Shown here piece after piece: positions 1 to 7,359 of a stretch of DNA of 36,997 nucleotides. Source of the stretch: Pirellulales bacterium (GTDB taxonomy: Bacteria; Planctomycetota; Planctomycetia; Pirellulales; Thermoguttaceae); the NCBI GenBank assembly GCA_016935315.1, contig JAFGRD010000087.1, forward strand, positions 1 to 36,997, read 5' to 3'. Position 1 is the stretch's first letter, and each line of letters opens with the position of its first letter. The position numbers and the translations under genes were made by a program. The notes under the pieces are model-generated. The model did not search any database, was not told the DNA's origin, and saw only the letters and a list, made by a program, of their open reading frames with translations.

Positions 1-103
1 AGGCGGGATTGTTCAGCGTGGCGCTACCGACAACATCGCGGCCGGCCCGCAAGCGATCTTCCCTTGCTTGCGCACGTGGCCCGGCCCACCAGTCCACCTT
101 TCA

Positions 104-131
104 ATTGTACTGGAGCCGCCCAGGGTGTCAA
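104..131 (-). promoter_or_regulatory. Sigma70-like promoter, outward (downstream copy)
   Basis: Read on the minus strand, the -35 is TTGACA (126-131) and the -10 is TACAAT (104-109), with a 16-base spacer. It lies just downstream of the other minus-strand promoter, so the two would act in tandem on a gene or RNA left of base 1. No start codon with a usable reading frame follows within the window, so the leader is long or the product is an RNA. Confidence 0.5.
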
Positions 132-157
132 ATGCAGCACGGCTCGGCAAACCCCCT

Positions 158-186
158 AGGATAGCTCGCCTTGTAGGGGCTGTCAA
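158..186 (-). promoter_or_regulatory. Sigma70-like promoter, outward (upstream copy)
   Basis: Read on the minus strand, the -35 is TTGACA (181-186) and the -10 is TATCCT (158-163), with a 17-base spacer. The -35 is a perfect consensus and the spacing is ideal. Transcription would run leftwards from about 151, out of the window. Confidence 0.5.
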
Positions 187-493
187 CGGGCGGGGCAGAC
201 AGTGTGTGGCAAGACCCTGAGCGGCCCTGACATCCTCCGTGCGCCAAAAACCACCCAGTTTGTCTCCGGGCCGCCAATGCCCCGACGGAGTGGGGCGTCG
301 CGGCCTTTTTCCGATTTTCCGACTGATCCCGGCAAAGATCTGATTGACGAGGACGAATAGATGAACAAGAATCGCGGTAACAGCATGTGGCGGAGTCGGC
401 GCCCGCGGGCGCGCGCCCCGTCGCGGAGAGGTGCGCTACGTCGCCCGTTCGGCTTTCCGAATCAGAACCCTTTTGCCCCATTGGAGGAGTCTC

Positions 494-2266
494 ATGTGGA
501 GGAAACCGATCCTGGCGTTGGCCCCGGCGTTGCCGGTCCTGGTGTTGTCGGTTTTGGCGTCGTCGGTTGCCCGGGCGGCCGAATCGTTGCCGCCGGCCGC
601 CGCATGGATTCCACCCAATGCGGTCGTCGCCTTGGAGATACCCGCGCCCAGGGCGTTGCTCGATCGGGCGCTGGATCCGAAGCTGACCGCGGCGGTCACC
701 TCGCTGCCGGTCTATCAGAAGGCATCCGCCGAGCCTGGCTTCCAGCAGTTCCTGGCGGTAGTTTCCTACCTGGAGGGCAGCCTGGGCACCGACTGGAAGA
801 CGGGTGTCAAGAAGCTTGTCGGCGGCGGGATCACGTTGGCGGCGGCGCCCGACGGCGCGGTACTGCTGTTCGTCGACGCCGAGGACGAGAAGCTGCTGGC
901 CCAATTGCACGCGACAATCCTCGGCTTCGCCCGGGGCGACGCGGCCAACAAGGGCGAGTCGGAGCGCATTGCCTCCCATGAGTACCGGGGCGTCACCGGA
1001 TGGACCTTTGGCAAGGAGGAAGCGCACGCCATCATCGGCAGGCGGCTGGTGATGTCGAATCGCCCCGACGTGTTGAAGGCCGTGCTTGATCTCCGCGCAG
1101 AGCCGGACGGCCGAAGCCTGGCCTCTTTGCCGAGCTATCGGGCTGCCAAAGATGCTGCCGGTCCCGACGCCGCTGTCAGGGCCTTTGTCAATCTGGAAGT
1201 CGTCAAGCAACATCCGCCCGTGCAAAAGGCACTGACGGAAAACGAGAACCCGCTGGCCGCCCTGCTGTTCGTGGGAATCACGGAGGCCTTGCGCGGGTCG
1301 AACTGGCTGGCCTTGGGGCTGGAGCTTCAGGGCGACACGCTGTCGCTACAGGCCGTGGTCGACGGCAAGGCGGTCGATCCGTCGGGCCCGGCGGCGTTCG
1401 CGCTGTCGCAGCAACCCGACCAGGGCGCCATGCCCAATCTGTCGGTCCCGCGCCAGATCGCCGGCTTGAGTCTCTTCCGGGATCTGCACGCCTTCTACGC
1501 CGCCAAGGACGATCTGTTTCCGGAGCGGACTTCCGGGCTGATATTCTTTGAGAACATGATGGGTATCTTTTTCAGCGGGCTGGATCTGACCGACGAGGTG
1601 CTGGGCGAGACCGAGCCGGAACTCCGTGTGGTGGTGGCCCAGCAGCAATACGATCCGGCGGTTGGCACGCCGCAACTTCAGTTGCCGGCCTTCGCGGCCG
1701 TCTTCCGTCTTCGCAACCCCGGGGAGTTCGGCGAGGTGGTCGAGGAGGCGTGGCAGAAGGCCATCGGGCTGGTCAATTTCACCCGCGGCCAGCAGGCCCA
1801 GCCGGGGCTGATCATCGACCGGCTTCTGCACGCGGACGTCAAGTATACGATGGCCTATTTTCGGAGCCCGACAGGCGAGGATCGCCAGGCGATCGACTCG
1901 CGATTCAATTTCCGGCCCGCTTTGGCTATGTTCGGCGATTATCTCATCTTGAGCTCGACCGACGGCCTGGCCGCCGATCTGATCGACGCGCTGAACAGGG
2001 AGATTGCCGATCAGGCAAGGCCGCTGGCCGAAGCCCACAGCCTGTTGGAAGTCAACAGCGCGCAACTGGCCTCGATCTTCGACGCCAACCGCAACAACAT
2101 GGTCCGGCAAAACATGCTCGAAAAGGGCAGCACGCAAGAACAGGCCGAGATACAGGTCGACCTGATCGCAACCGTCCTGAAACACCTGGGCGAGGCTTCG
2201 CTCCAGATCGGCAACCGCCAGGGGCAGCCGCGGGCGAGCCTGGTGGTCAAGCTGAGTATGCCTTAA
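494..2266 (+). CDS. Large secreted protein, possibly DUF3352-like
   Basis: This 590-residue protein has a signal peptide: a charged start (MWRKP), a hydrophobic stretch at about residues 6-25 and an Ala-rich cleavage region. The ATG at 494 is preferred over the frame opening at 431 because GGAGG at 483-487 precedes it and the signal peptide starts there. The mature part begins with a phrase about Pro-rich 'AAWIPPNAVVALEI', followed by alternating beta/alpha segments. This recalls the DUF3352 family of large secreted bacterial proteins of unknown function, but the match is from memory and weak. No catalytic motif was seen. It is first of four plus-strand genes, and the gap to the DUF1800 gene is 52 bases, so co-transcription is likely. 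A role at the cell surface or in the periplasm is inferred only from the signal peptide. Confidence 0.75.
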   Translation: MWRKPILALAPALPVLVLSVLASSVARAAESLPPAAAWIPPNAVVALEIPAPRALLDRALDPKLTAAVTSLPVYQKASAEPGFQQFLAVVSYLEGSLGTDWKTGVKKLVGGGITLAAAPDGAVLLFVDAEDEKLLAQLHATILGFARGDAANKGESERIASHEYRGVTGWTFGKEEAHAIIGRRLVMSNRPDVLKAVLDLRAEPDGRSLASLPSYRAAKDAAGPDAAVRAFVNLEVVKQHPPVQKALTENENPLAALLFVGITEALRGSNWLALGLELQGDTLSLQAVVDGKAVDPSGPAAFALSQQPDQGAMPNLSVPRQIAGLSLFRDLHAFYAAKDDLFPERTSGLIFFENMMGIFFSGLDLTDEVLGETEPELRVVVAQQQYDPAVGTPQLQLPAFAAVFRLRNPGEFGEVVEEAWQKAIGLVNFTRGQQAQPGLIIDRLLHADVKYTMAYFRSPTGEDRQAIDSRFNFRPALAMFGDYLILSSTDGLAADLIDALNREIADQARPLAEAHSLLEVNSAQLASIFDANRNNMVRQNMLEKGSTQEQAEIQVDLIATVLKHLGEASLQIGNRQGQPRASLVVKLSMP

Positions 2267-2318
2267 GGTCTCGCCATTCCGCGTGAGCCCGTATTGAAGC
2301 ACTCGAAGGGGGTCCCGC

Positions 2319-3749
2319 ATGTTTGACGCACCGCAATCGCCGCTACGCCCCGCTGGGACGACAGCGGCCGAACCGCCGGAGACGGCGGCCGACAAATGGT
2401 CCGATCCCCGTTGGGCCTGGGCACCCTACGAGCCCGACGACGCGCGCCGGTGGAACTCCCGCCTTGCCGGACATCTCTATCGCCGCGCAGCCTTCGGGGC
2501 CGACTTCGGCCAACTGGAACGGGCATTGGACGACGGACCGCAACGCACCATCGACCGGCTCCTGCAGGGCGAGGCCGATGCGACCGTCTTCAATCAGACC
2601 TACGACGGCTATGAAGCCGGGGCCGCGTCGGCAGACGGTTTGCGGGCGTGGTGGCTGCGCCGGATGATGCTCACGCCGCATCCGCTGCTGGAGAAGATGA
2701 CGCTCTTCTGGCACGACCATTTCGGCACCAGCAACGCCGACGTGAAGGACGCCCGGCTGATCTGCGCCCACGTGCACCTGTTGCGCAGCCACGCCCTGGG
2801 CCGCTTCCAGCCGTTGCTGGAGGGCGTCGCCCGCGATCCGGCCGTGCTGGTGGGACTGGGATGCCAGGCCAACCGCAAGGCCCAGCCGAACGAGAACTAC
2901 GCCCGCGCCCTGATGGATAACTTCACCCTGGGAAAGGGCAACTACGCGGAAGCGGATCTCCGAGAAGCCTCCCGCGCGCTGACCGGCTGGTTCGTCCTGC
3001 GAAGCCGGCTGCGCTACATCGAACGCGAGCACGACGCGGGTACCAAGAAGGTCTTGGGCCGGGAAGGCGATTTCGACGACAAAGATATCGCGCGGATCGT
3101 GCTGGAGCAGCCGGCCGCGTCACGTCTGCTGGTGGGCAAGCTCTACCGCTGGTTGATCTGCGAGACCGACCCGCCTGGCAAGCCGCTGATCGCCCCACTG
3201 GCCGAGTCTTTCGCCAAGGATTACGACATCGGCAAACTCGTGGAAACGATGCTCCGCTCGAACCTGTTCTTCTCGCCGGCTGCTTACCGCCGGCGGATCA
3301 AAGGGCCCGTCGAGTTCGCCTTGGGGATCATTCGCGGCCTGGAGGGCATGATCCCTACGGGGCCGCTGGGCCACGAGCTGGCCGCTTTGGGCCAGAATCT
3401 GTACCATCCGCCGACCGTCAAGGGGTGGCCGGGCGGACGCCACTGGATCAACCACGCAACGCTTCTGGGGCGCAGCAGCCTGGCACAGGCCCTGCTGGCA
3501 GGCAAGGAACCATACGGCGAGACACTCGACCCCCTGGCGGTGGCCCGCAGGCACGGCCACCGATCGCCCGAGGCGGCCGGCCGGTTCTTGCTCGATCTGT
3601 TCTTGCAGGGCGACGTGGAACCCGGCGTGCGCGAGGCGCTGCTGCAAACGGCGGCGGCGTCCGATGCGGCGGCCGGCAGCAACGCCGGGCAACGTTTGCG
3701 ACAGCTCGCCCATCATGTGGTGATGCTGCCCGAGTTTCAGCTGGCCTAA
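2319..3749 (+). CDS. DUF1800 family protein
   Basis: The 476-residue protein matches DUF1800 throughout. It has the N-terminal HLYRRAAFG segment (52-60), the WHDHFGTS block (131-138), NENYARALMDNFTLG (191-205) followed by EADLREASRALTGW (211-224), and a C-terminal part with PPTVKGWPGG. DUF1800 proteins have no proven biochemical activity. They are typically encoded next to DUF1501 proteins, as here (gene at 4373). The start at 2319 has AAGGGGG at 2306-2312. Unlike its DUF1501 partner, this protein shows no signal peptide: the first 45 residues are polar and Pro/Ala-rich. That suggests either a cytoplasmic role or export as a passenger with the Tat-exported partner (inference). Confidence 0.9.
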   Translation: MFDAPQSPLRPAGTTAAEPPETAADKWSDPRWAWAPYEPDDARRWNSRLAGHLYRRAAFGADFGQLERALDDGPQRTIDRLLQGEADATVFNQTYDGYEAGAASADGLRAWWLRRMMLTPHPLLEKMTLFWHDHFGTSNADVKDARLICAHVHLLRSHALGRFQPLLEGVARDPAVLVGLGCQANRKAQPNENYARALMDNFTLGKGNYAEADLREASRALTGWFVLRSRLRYIEREHDAGTKKVLGREGDFDDKDIARIVLEQPAASRLLVGKLYRWLICETDPPGKPLIAPLAESFAKDYDIGKLVETMLRSNLFFSPAAYRRRIKGPVEFALGIIRGLEGMIPTGPLGHELAALGQNLYHPPTVKGWPGGRHWINHATLLGRSSLAQALLAGKEPYGETLDPLAVARRHGHRSPEAAGRFLLDLFLQGDVEPGVREALLQTAAASDAAAGSNAGQRLRQLAHHVVMLPEFQLA

Positions 3750-3801
3750 GAAACCCCGCGCTCGTACGACCGACGCCGGACAAACCCTGGAGAAGACCTC
3801 G

Positions 3802-4311
3802 ATGACTGCAAGACGCATCCTGGACGTGATCACCGACATCCTCACCTTGCTTGCGCTGGTGTTTGCGGGTTTTGGGCACCTTCTGCCGTGGATCCGCGTC
3901 GGCGACGGAGGGCTGATCGGTATACCGATGGAGTTTCAAATGTGGCACGCCGCGCGAAGCGGTATCGCGCTGGGCGCGGCCGCCTTGCTGGTGGGGGCGT
4001 CGCTCGCGTTCGATCTGGGGACGGGGGCAAGGAAGCTGCTGGTCCTGCTGATGTTTGCGGCCGTATTGACCGCCTTGGTTTTTCAGGTGCTGATTTTCTC
4101 GCCGTACCCGATGAGCGAGATGCATCAACTCTTGATGCGGGACCCCTCCTGGCGCCAGGACGACGGATTCCTGGTGGCCCTGGTTCCCAGCATGATCGCA
4201 GGCGGCTTGTGTCTGGTGCGGATGGCCTGGACGATGATCCCCTGGGGCAGCGGAAGGCAACTGCCGCCCATTCCGTCTTTTGAATCCGCGGCAAGCAGTG
4301 ATCCGGACTGA
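3802..4311 (+). CDS. Small four-helix inner-membrane protein
   Basis: This 169-residue protein has four probable transmembrane helices at about residues 13-32, 53-71, 79-100 and 126-145, and a polar C-terminal tail. I do not recognise the family. It lies between DUF1800 (52-base gap) and DUF1501 (61-base gap) on the same strand, with GGAGAA upstream of the ATG, so it is probably part of the same transcript. It could be a membrane partner for the neighbouring proteins, but nothing in the sequence shows a function. Confidence 0.75.
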   Translation: MTARRILDVITDILTLLALVFAGFGHLLPWIRVGDGGLIGIPMEFQMWHAARSGIALGAAALLVGASLAFDLGTGARKLLVLLMFAAVLTALVFQVLIFSPYPMSEMHQLLMRDPSWRQDDGFLVALVPSMIAGGLCLVRMAWTMIPWGSGRQLPPIPSFESAASSDPD

Positions 4312-4372
4312 TTGGCGCCCGCATGGGCGTCGCAACGCGAAGACCAAAGAACCACTGGGGAGGCAACGAACC

Positions 4373-5644
4373 ATGTCCTCGACCCGACGCGATTTTCTCA
4401 AGACCTCGCTAGGTACCGCGGCCCTGGCGTCGTTGGGCCCGATGGTCCCGGCAGTCCTCGGCCGCCCGGCCTGTGCCGCGGGGATCACTCCTGACGCCGG
4501 CGAGACGATCCTGGTCGTGGTGCAACTGGCCGGCGGCAACGACGGCCTGAATACCCTGGTGCCCTTCGAGGACGACGTCTATGCCCGAAACCGCCCCACC
4601 TTGCGGATGCCGCCCGAGAAGGTCCACAAGATCGACGACCTGCTGGGCTTTCATCCCAACATGACGGCCTTCGCGAGACTCTATCGCGAAGGACGTCTCG
4701 GCGTCGTCCAGGGTGTGGGCTATCCGAACCCCAGCGGCGATCACGATGCCTCGATGCGTTACTGGCAAACGGCCAGGCCTCATCAAGATGGCTGCCAGAC
4801 CGGTTGGTTGGGCCGGGCCGTTGACCACGCACGGTGCCCGGACGACGCGAGCGTGCCGGCCGTCTTCGTCGGACAGATCAAGCGGCCGCTGACCGTCAAC
4901 GGCGAAACGGCGATCGTTCCCACGATTCGGTCGCTGAAGCAGAACGTCATGGAGCCCATGCCCGGTCCCGAAGAAGGCCCCGCGCATCAGCGCCGTCTGG
5001 TCGAGGCGGCCCGCCTCCCGCGACCCGGCCAGGACAATCCCCTGCTGGGTTTTCTGCAACGCAGCTCGGTCGATGCCTATGCCGTCGGCCGGCGGCTCGA
5101 AGAGGCGGCCCGGACGGCGACTTCAGATCGCACGGCGGAGTATCCGGCGTTTCAAGTCGCACGAGACTTCCACACCGTTGCCCAGCTCATCCGCGCCGAC
5201 CTCGGCATCCGAATCTACTACACCGAGCTCGGCGGCGAAGGGCCCGGCGGTTTCGACAACCACGCCAATCAACTCGGCAACCATTGTGCCCTGCTGCGCC
5301 AACTGTCCGAGTCGGTGGCGGCCTTCGTCGATGACCTGGCACGCGACAAGTTGTTGGACCGCGTGTTGCTGATGACGTTTTCGGAGTTCGGCCGCACCGT
5401 CAAGGAGAACGGCCGCCGAGGCACCGGACACGGCTCGGCCGCCCCGATGTTCCTGGCCGGAGGCTGCCTCAAGGGTGGCATGGCCGGGGAGCACCCCAAC
5501 CTCACCGACCTGGAAAACGGCGGGCAGAAGTTCCACACCGACTTCCGCCGGGTCTACGCGACCGTGCTGGACCGCTGGCTCGGCTTCGACAGCCGGGCCG
5601 TGCTCGGCGAGACGTTCGAGCCGCTCGACGTGCTGCGGGTGTGA
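4373..5644 (+). CDS. DUF1501 family protein with Tat signal
   Basis: The 423-residue product starts MSSTRRDFLK, a twin-arginine motif (R5-R6) followed by a mild hydrophobic stretch and an Ala-rich cleavage region near residue 36, so Tat export is expected. DUF1501 hallmarks are AGGNDGLN (53-60) with TLVPF, and the C-terminal FSEFGRTVKENG followed by GTGHGSAAPMFLAGG (about 335-365). The family is annotated as sulfatase-like (alkaline phosphatase superfamily) and is very common in planctomycetes, but its substrate is unknown. The ATG at 4373 has GGGGAGG at 4357-4363. An upstream in-frame start at 4280 would put 31 residues before the Tat motif and is rejected. Last gene of the operon. Confidence 0.93.
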   Translation: MSSTRRDFLKTSLGTAALASLGPMVPAVLGRPACAAGITPDAGETILVVVQLAGGNDGLNTLVPFEDDVYARNRPTLRMPPEKVHKIDDLLGFHPNMTAFARLYREGRLGVVQGVGYPNPSGDHDASMRYWQTARPHQDGCQTGWLGRAVDHARCPDDASVPAVFVGQIKRPLTVNGETAIVPTIRSLKQNVMEPMPGPEEGPAHQRRLVEAARLPRPGQDNPLLGFLQRSSVDAYAVGRRLEEAARTATSDRTAEYPAFQVARDFHTVAQLIRADLGIRIYYTELGGEGPGGFDNHANQLGNHCALLRQLSESVAAFVDDLARDKLLDRVLLMTFSEFGRTVKENGRRGTGHGSAAPMFLAGGCLKGGMAGEHPNLTDLENGGQKFHTDFRRVYATVLDRWLGFDSRAVLGETFEPLDVLRV

Positions 5645-5834
5645 TCGATACTATCTGAGGTTGGGTATCTATCCATCGCCAGAGTCACTCCCTGATGGCC
5701 TATCCGCCTGGGGTCCATGCGGCGCCCGTGTAGGCTGCGCCCGGAATATTGCTCTACAACTCAAGAACATTGACTTCTGCGCCGATGATTAGTATAATCC
5801 AACAACGTGGGAGGCAGCGCAGGAGGTGAAGGCC
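5645..5834 (+). promoter_or_regulatory. Near-consensus sigma70 promoter and leader (core 5770-5798)
   Basis: The -35 TTGACT (5770-5775) and a perfect -10 TATAAT (5793-5798) are separated by 17 bases. Transcription would begin near 5805, leaving a leader of about 30 bases with an AGGAGG ribosome-binding site at 5821-5826. It drives the XRE regulator and probably the acyl carrier protein. The rest of this gap shows no gene; in particular no toxin-sized reading frame precedes the regulator. Confidence 0.75.
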
Positions 5835-6221
5835 ATGGCGACCAGAGATACGCGGACGTTCGACCACAGACGGGTGGAGTTGGATGGGATTCGATACGTC
5901 ATTCTGCGGGAATCGGCGTTCGAGGTCCTCTGCCGCCGAGCAGGGCTTGATGCGGATGATCCCCCGATCGACGGGACATCGTCGGTCCCAGGCTTCGGGC
6001 TGGACCGCGCGTCGCTCGCGGAGAAGCTGGTGCGTCGCCGCCGGGCAGCGGGGCTATCCCAGGCCGAGCTGGCGCGTCGTGCCGGCATCCGCGCGGAAAC
6101 CCTCAACCGCATCGAGCGCGGGCGGAGCACGCCCGATTTCGCCACGGTCCGCAAACTGGTGGTCGCCATGGGCGTCGCCGAACGCGAATCGCTCGCACTC
6201 CCAAAACCCAAGGATCGTTGA
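5835..6221 (+). CDS. XRE-family helix-turn-helix regulator, antitoxin-like
   Basis: The protein is 128 residues. Its C-terminal half (about 60-117) is a Cro/C1-type helix-turn-helix with the typical order LAEKLVRRRRAAGLSQAELA, then RRAGIRAETLNRIERGRS. The N-terminal part (about 14-38, VELDGIRYVILRESAFEVL) resembles the dimerisation segment of Phd/YefM-like antitoxins, where a strand is followed by a helix. The start at 5835 is favoured over GTG at 5826 because AGGAGG at 5821-5826 overlaps the latter. No toxin gene lies on either side. Downstream, only 18 bases away, is an acyl carrier protein. It is probably an autoregulator of this short operon; what else it controls is unknown. Confidence 0.88.
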   Translation: MATRDTRTFDHRRVELDGIRYVILRESAFEVLCRRAGLDADDPPIDGTSSVPGFGLDRASLAEKLVRRRRAAGLSQAELARRAGIRAETLNRIERGRSTPDFATVRKLVVAMGVAERESLALPKPKDR

Positions 6222-6239
6222 CAGTCAAGGAGCAATGCG

Positions 6240-6551
6240 ATGATGCCCACCGAGAGCCCTTTGGCTCATAGAGGCTGCCTTTCCCGCCAGGAGGTTCTGG
6301 CAGAAGTGAAAACCATCGTCCAGGAATTCACCGACGTGCCCCTCGAAAACACCCAGGAGAGTAGCGCCCTGGAAGGCGATCTCGGGCTCGACAGCCTCGA
6401 CATCGTCGAGTTCGCCATGGAGGTCGAGGAGCATTTCGGCATTACGATCGGCGACGACGCCGTGGAGCAGAGCCGTACGATCGGCGCCGTTGTGGACGGC
6501 GTGCTGCGGCTGCTTTCCGACGCTCGCGCCAGCAAGCCGAATTCCTTGTGA
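6240..6551 (+). CDS. Acyl carrier protein, free-standing
   Basis: The 103-residue product has the acyl carrier fold signature: GDLGLDSLDIVEFAMEVEE, with Ser52 in the DSLD motif as the expected 4'-phosphopantetheine attachment site, followed by the helix III/IV region and GAVVDGV. Compared with a housekeeping AcpP (about 77 residues) it has some 15 extra residues at the N terminus and a short polar tail. AAGGAG at 6227-6232 supports the ATG at 6240; an ATG at 6243 is the alternative. No fatty-acid, polyketide or peptide synthase gene is nearby, so it is probably a secondary carrier with a partner elsewhere. Coupling with the XRE gene (18-base gap) is the notable feature. Confidence 0.92.
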   Translation: MMPTESPLAHRGCLSRQEVLAEVKTIVQEFTDVPLENTQESSALEGDLGLDSLDIVEFAMEVEEHFGITIGDDAVEQSRTIGAVVDGVLRLLSDARASKPNSL

Positions 6552-6577
6552 CGCGACGGCACTCAGGAGGCCGTGGT

Positions 6578-6997
6578 CTATTGTTGGCTGACGTGGCTGG
6601 CGACCAGGTGCGGCATCCAGAGGGCCTTCTCGATCAGTTCCAACAACACCTCGCGGTCGAACGGCTTGCGGAGATAGTATGTGCCGCCCACCGCGTGACT
6701 GCGGCGGATGATGTCGGGAATCTGGGCCCCCGACAGGAACATCACCGGCACGTCTCGCAGCGCCTCATCCTCCTTGATCCGCTCGCACATTTCCAGTCCG
6801 CTGTGTCCCTGCAAATTGATGTCGGAGATGATCAGGTCTGGCGGATCGGCCGCGGCGGCCTCGACGGCGTCTTCGGCACTGGTACAGCAACGGCACCGGT
6901 AGCGGGCGTCGGCCAGAATGGCGGCCACTTCTTCCAGCACGTCGGCTTCGTCGTCGACGACCAGAATTAGCGGGCGGCGCGGTTCGATGGGGTTCAT
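6578..6997 (-). CDS. Single-domain response regulator (CheY-like)
   Basis: The 139-residue protein is a receiver domain with no output domain. The acidic pair Asp15-Asp16, phosphoacceptor Asp59 (LIISD), Ser89 (FLSG) and Lys111 (LRKPF) are all in place, so it should be phosphorylated by a histidine kinase. Such proteins relay signals by protein-protein contact. The start at 6997 has TGGAG 7 bases upstream; the longer open frame to 7048 lacks this. It converges on the acyl carrier gene with a 26-base gap. No kinase gene is in the window, so the partner cannot be named. Confidence 0.93.
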   Translation of the reverse strand: MNPIEPRRPLILVVDDEADVLEEVAAILADARYRCRCCTSAEDAVEAAAADPPDLIISDINLQGHSGLEMCERIKEDEALRDVPVMFLSGAQIPDIIRRSHAVGGTYYLRKPFDREVLLELIEKALWMPHLVASHVSQQ

Positions 6998-7359
6998 GGG
7001 CGCTCCAGGTTTCGGGGAGTTCGGGGTCGGTCTGGCGCGGGTGGGCAACTTAGTCGGGTGCCGGAGATCCCGCTATCCTCTTGATTCGTCCGCAGAGACC
7101 CCGTGGTTGATGAAGCTTTCTCTGGATCGCCTAACCGGCACGACCGCTGCAACCATTCGATTCAATGGCTCGCAGAACAGCACGTCGGGCATAACACGCC
7201 GGAGCAAGGAATCACAGCGGCCTTGCTCTGGCATGAGCGGACTGAACCGAGAGATTTGCATCGGCCGAACGTTTCGGGTACAAAAGGGCCCCAAGCCCGG
7301 TTTTTTGCAGGACGCCCAGAGCACTGCTCCCCATGGGAGCCCAGCCGCGAGGCCCCACC
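6998..7359 (+). promoter_or_regulatory. Divergent intergenic region with promoter for the symporter
   Basis: Between the response regulator and the symporter there are 362 bases with no supported gene. On the plus strand TTGCAT (7256-7261) and TACAAA (7279-7284) are 17 bases apart, giving a reasonable sigma70 promoter with a start near 7291 and a leader of about 70 bases. No clear promoter was found for the response regulator on the minus strand. Confidence 0.45.

Larger units (their letters stand above)
1..493. other. Left-edge intergenic region with outward promoters
   Basis: No convincing coding region is visible before the start at 494. The stretch holds two minus-strand promoters (104-131 and 158-186), described separately. 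Downstream of them on the minus strand is a small inverted repeat, GCAAGC at 49-54 pairing with GCTTGC at 66-71, which could fold in the leader RNA. The open frames crossing this region on both strands lack ribosome-binding sites and are extensions of antisense frames of the gene at 494. On the plus strand, TTGACG at 344-349 has no good -10 partner. Confidence 0.5.

Noticed and set aside
344-372. TTGACG as a promoter for the gene at 494
   Set aside because: The hexamer 17 bases downstream (AAGAAT) is a poor -10 and no better one is near.
128-1225. Minus-strand frame of 365 codons near the left edge
   Set aside because: Antisense to the secreted protein at 494; Gln/Arg-rich low-complexity translation and no start signals.
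5645-6551. Toxin-antitoxin module around the XRE gene
   Set aside because: The regulator looks antitoxin-like, but neither the 190-base gap upstream nor the acyl carrier gene downstream offers a toxin.
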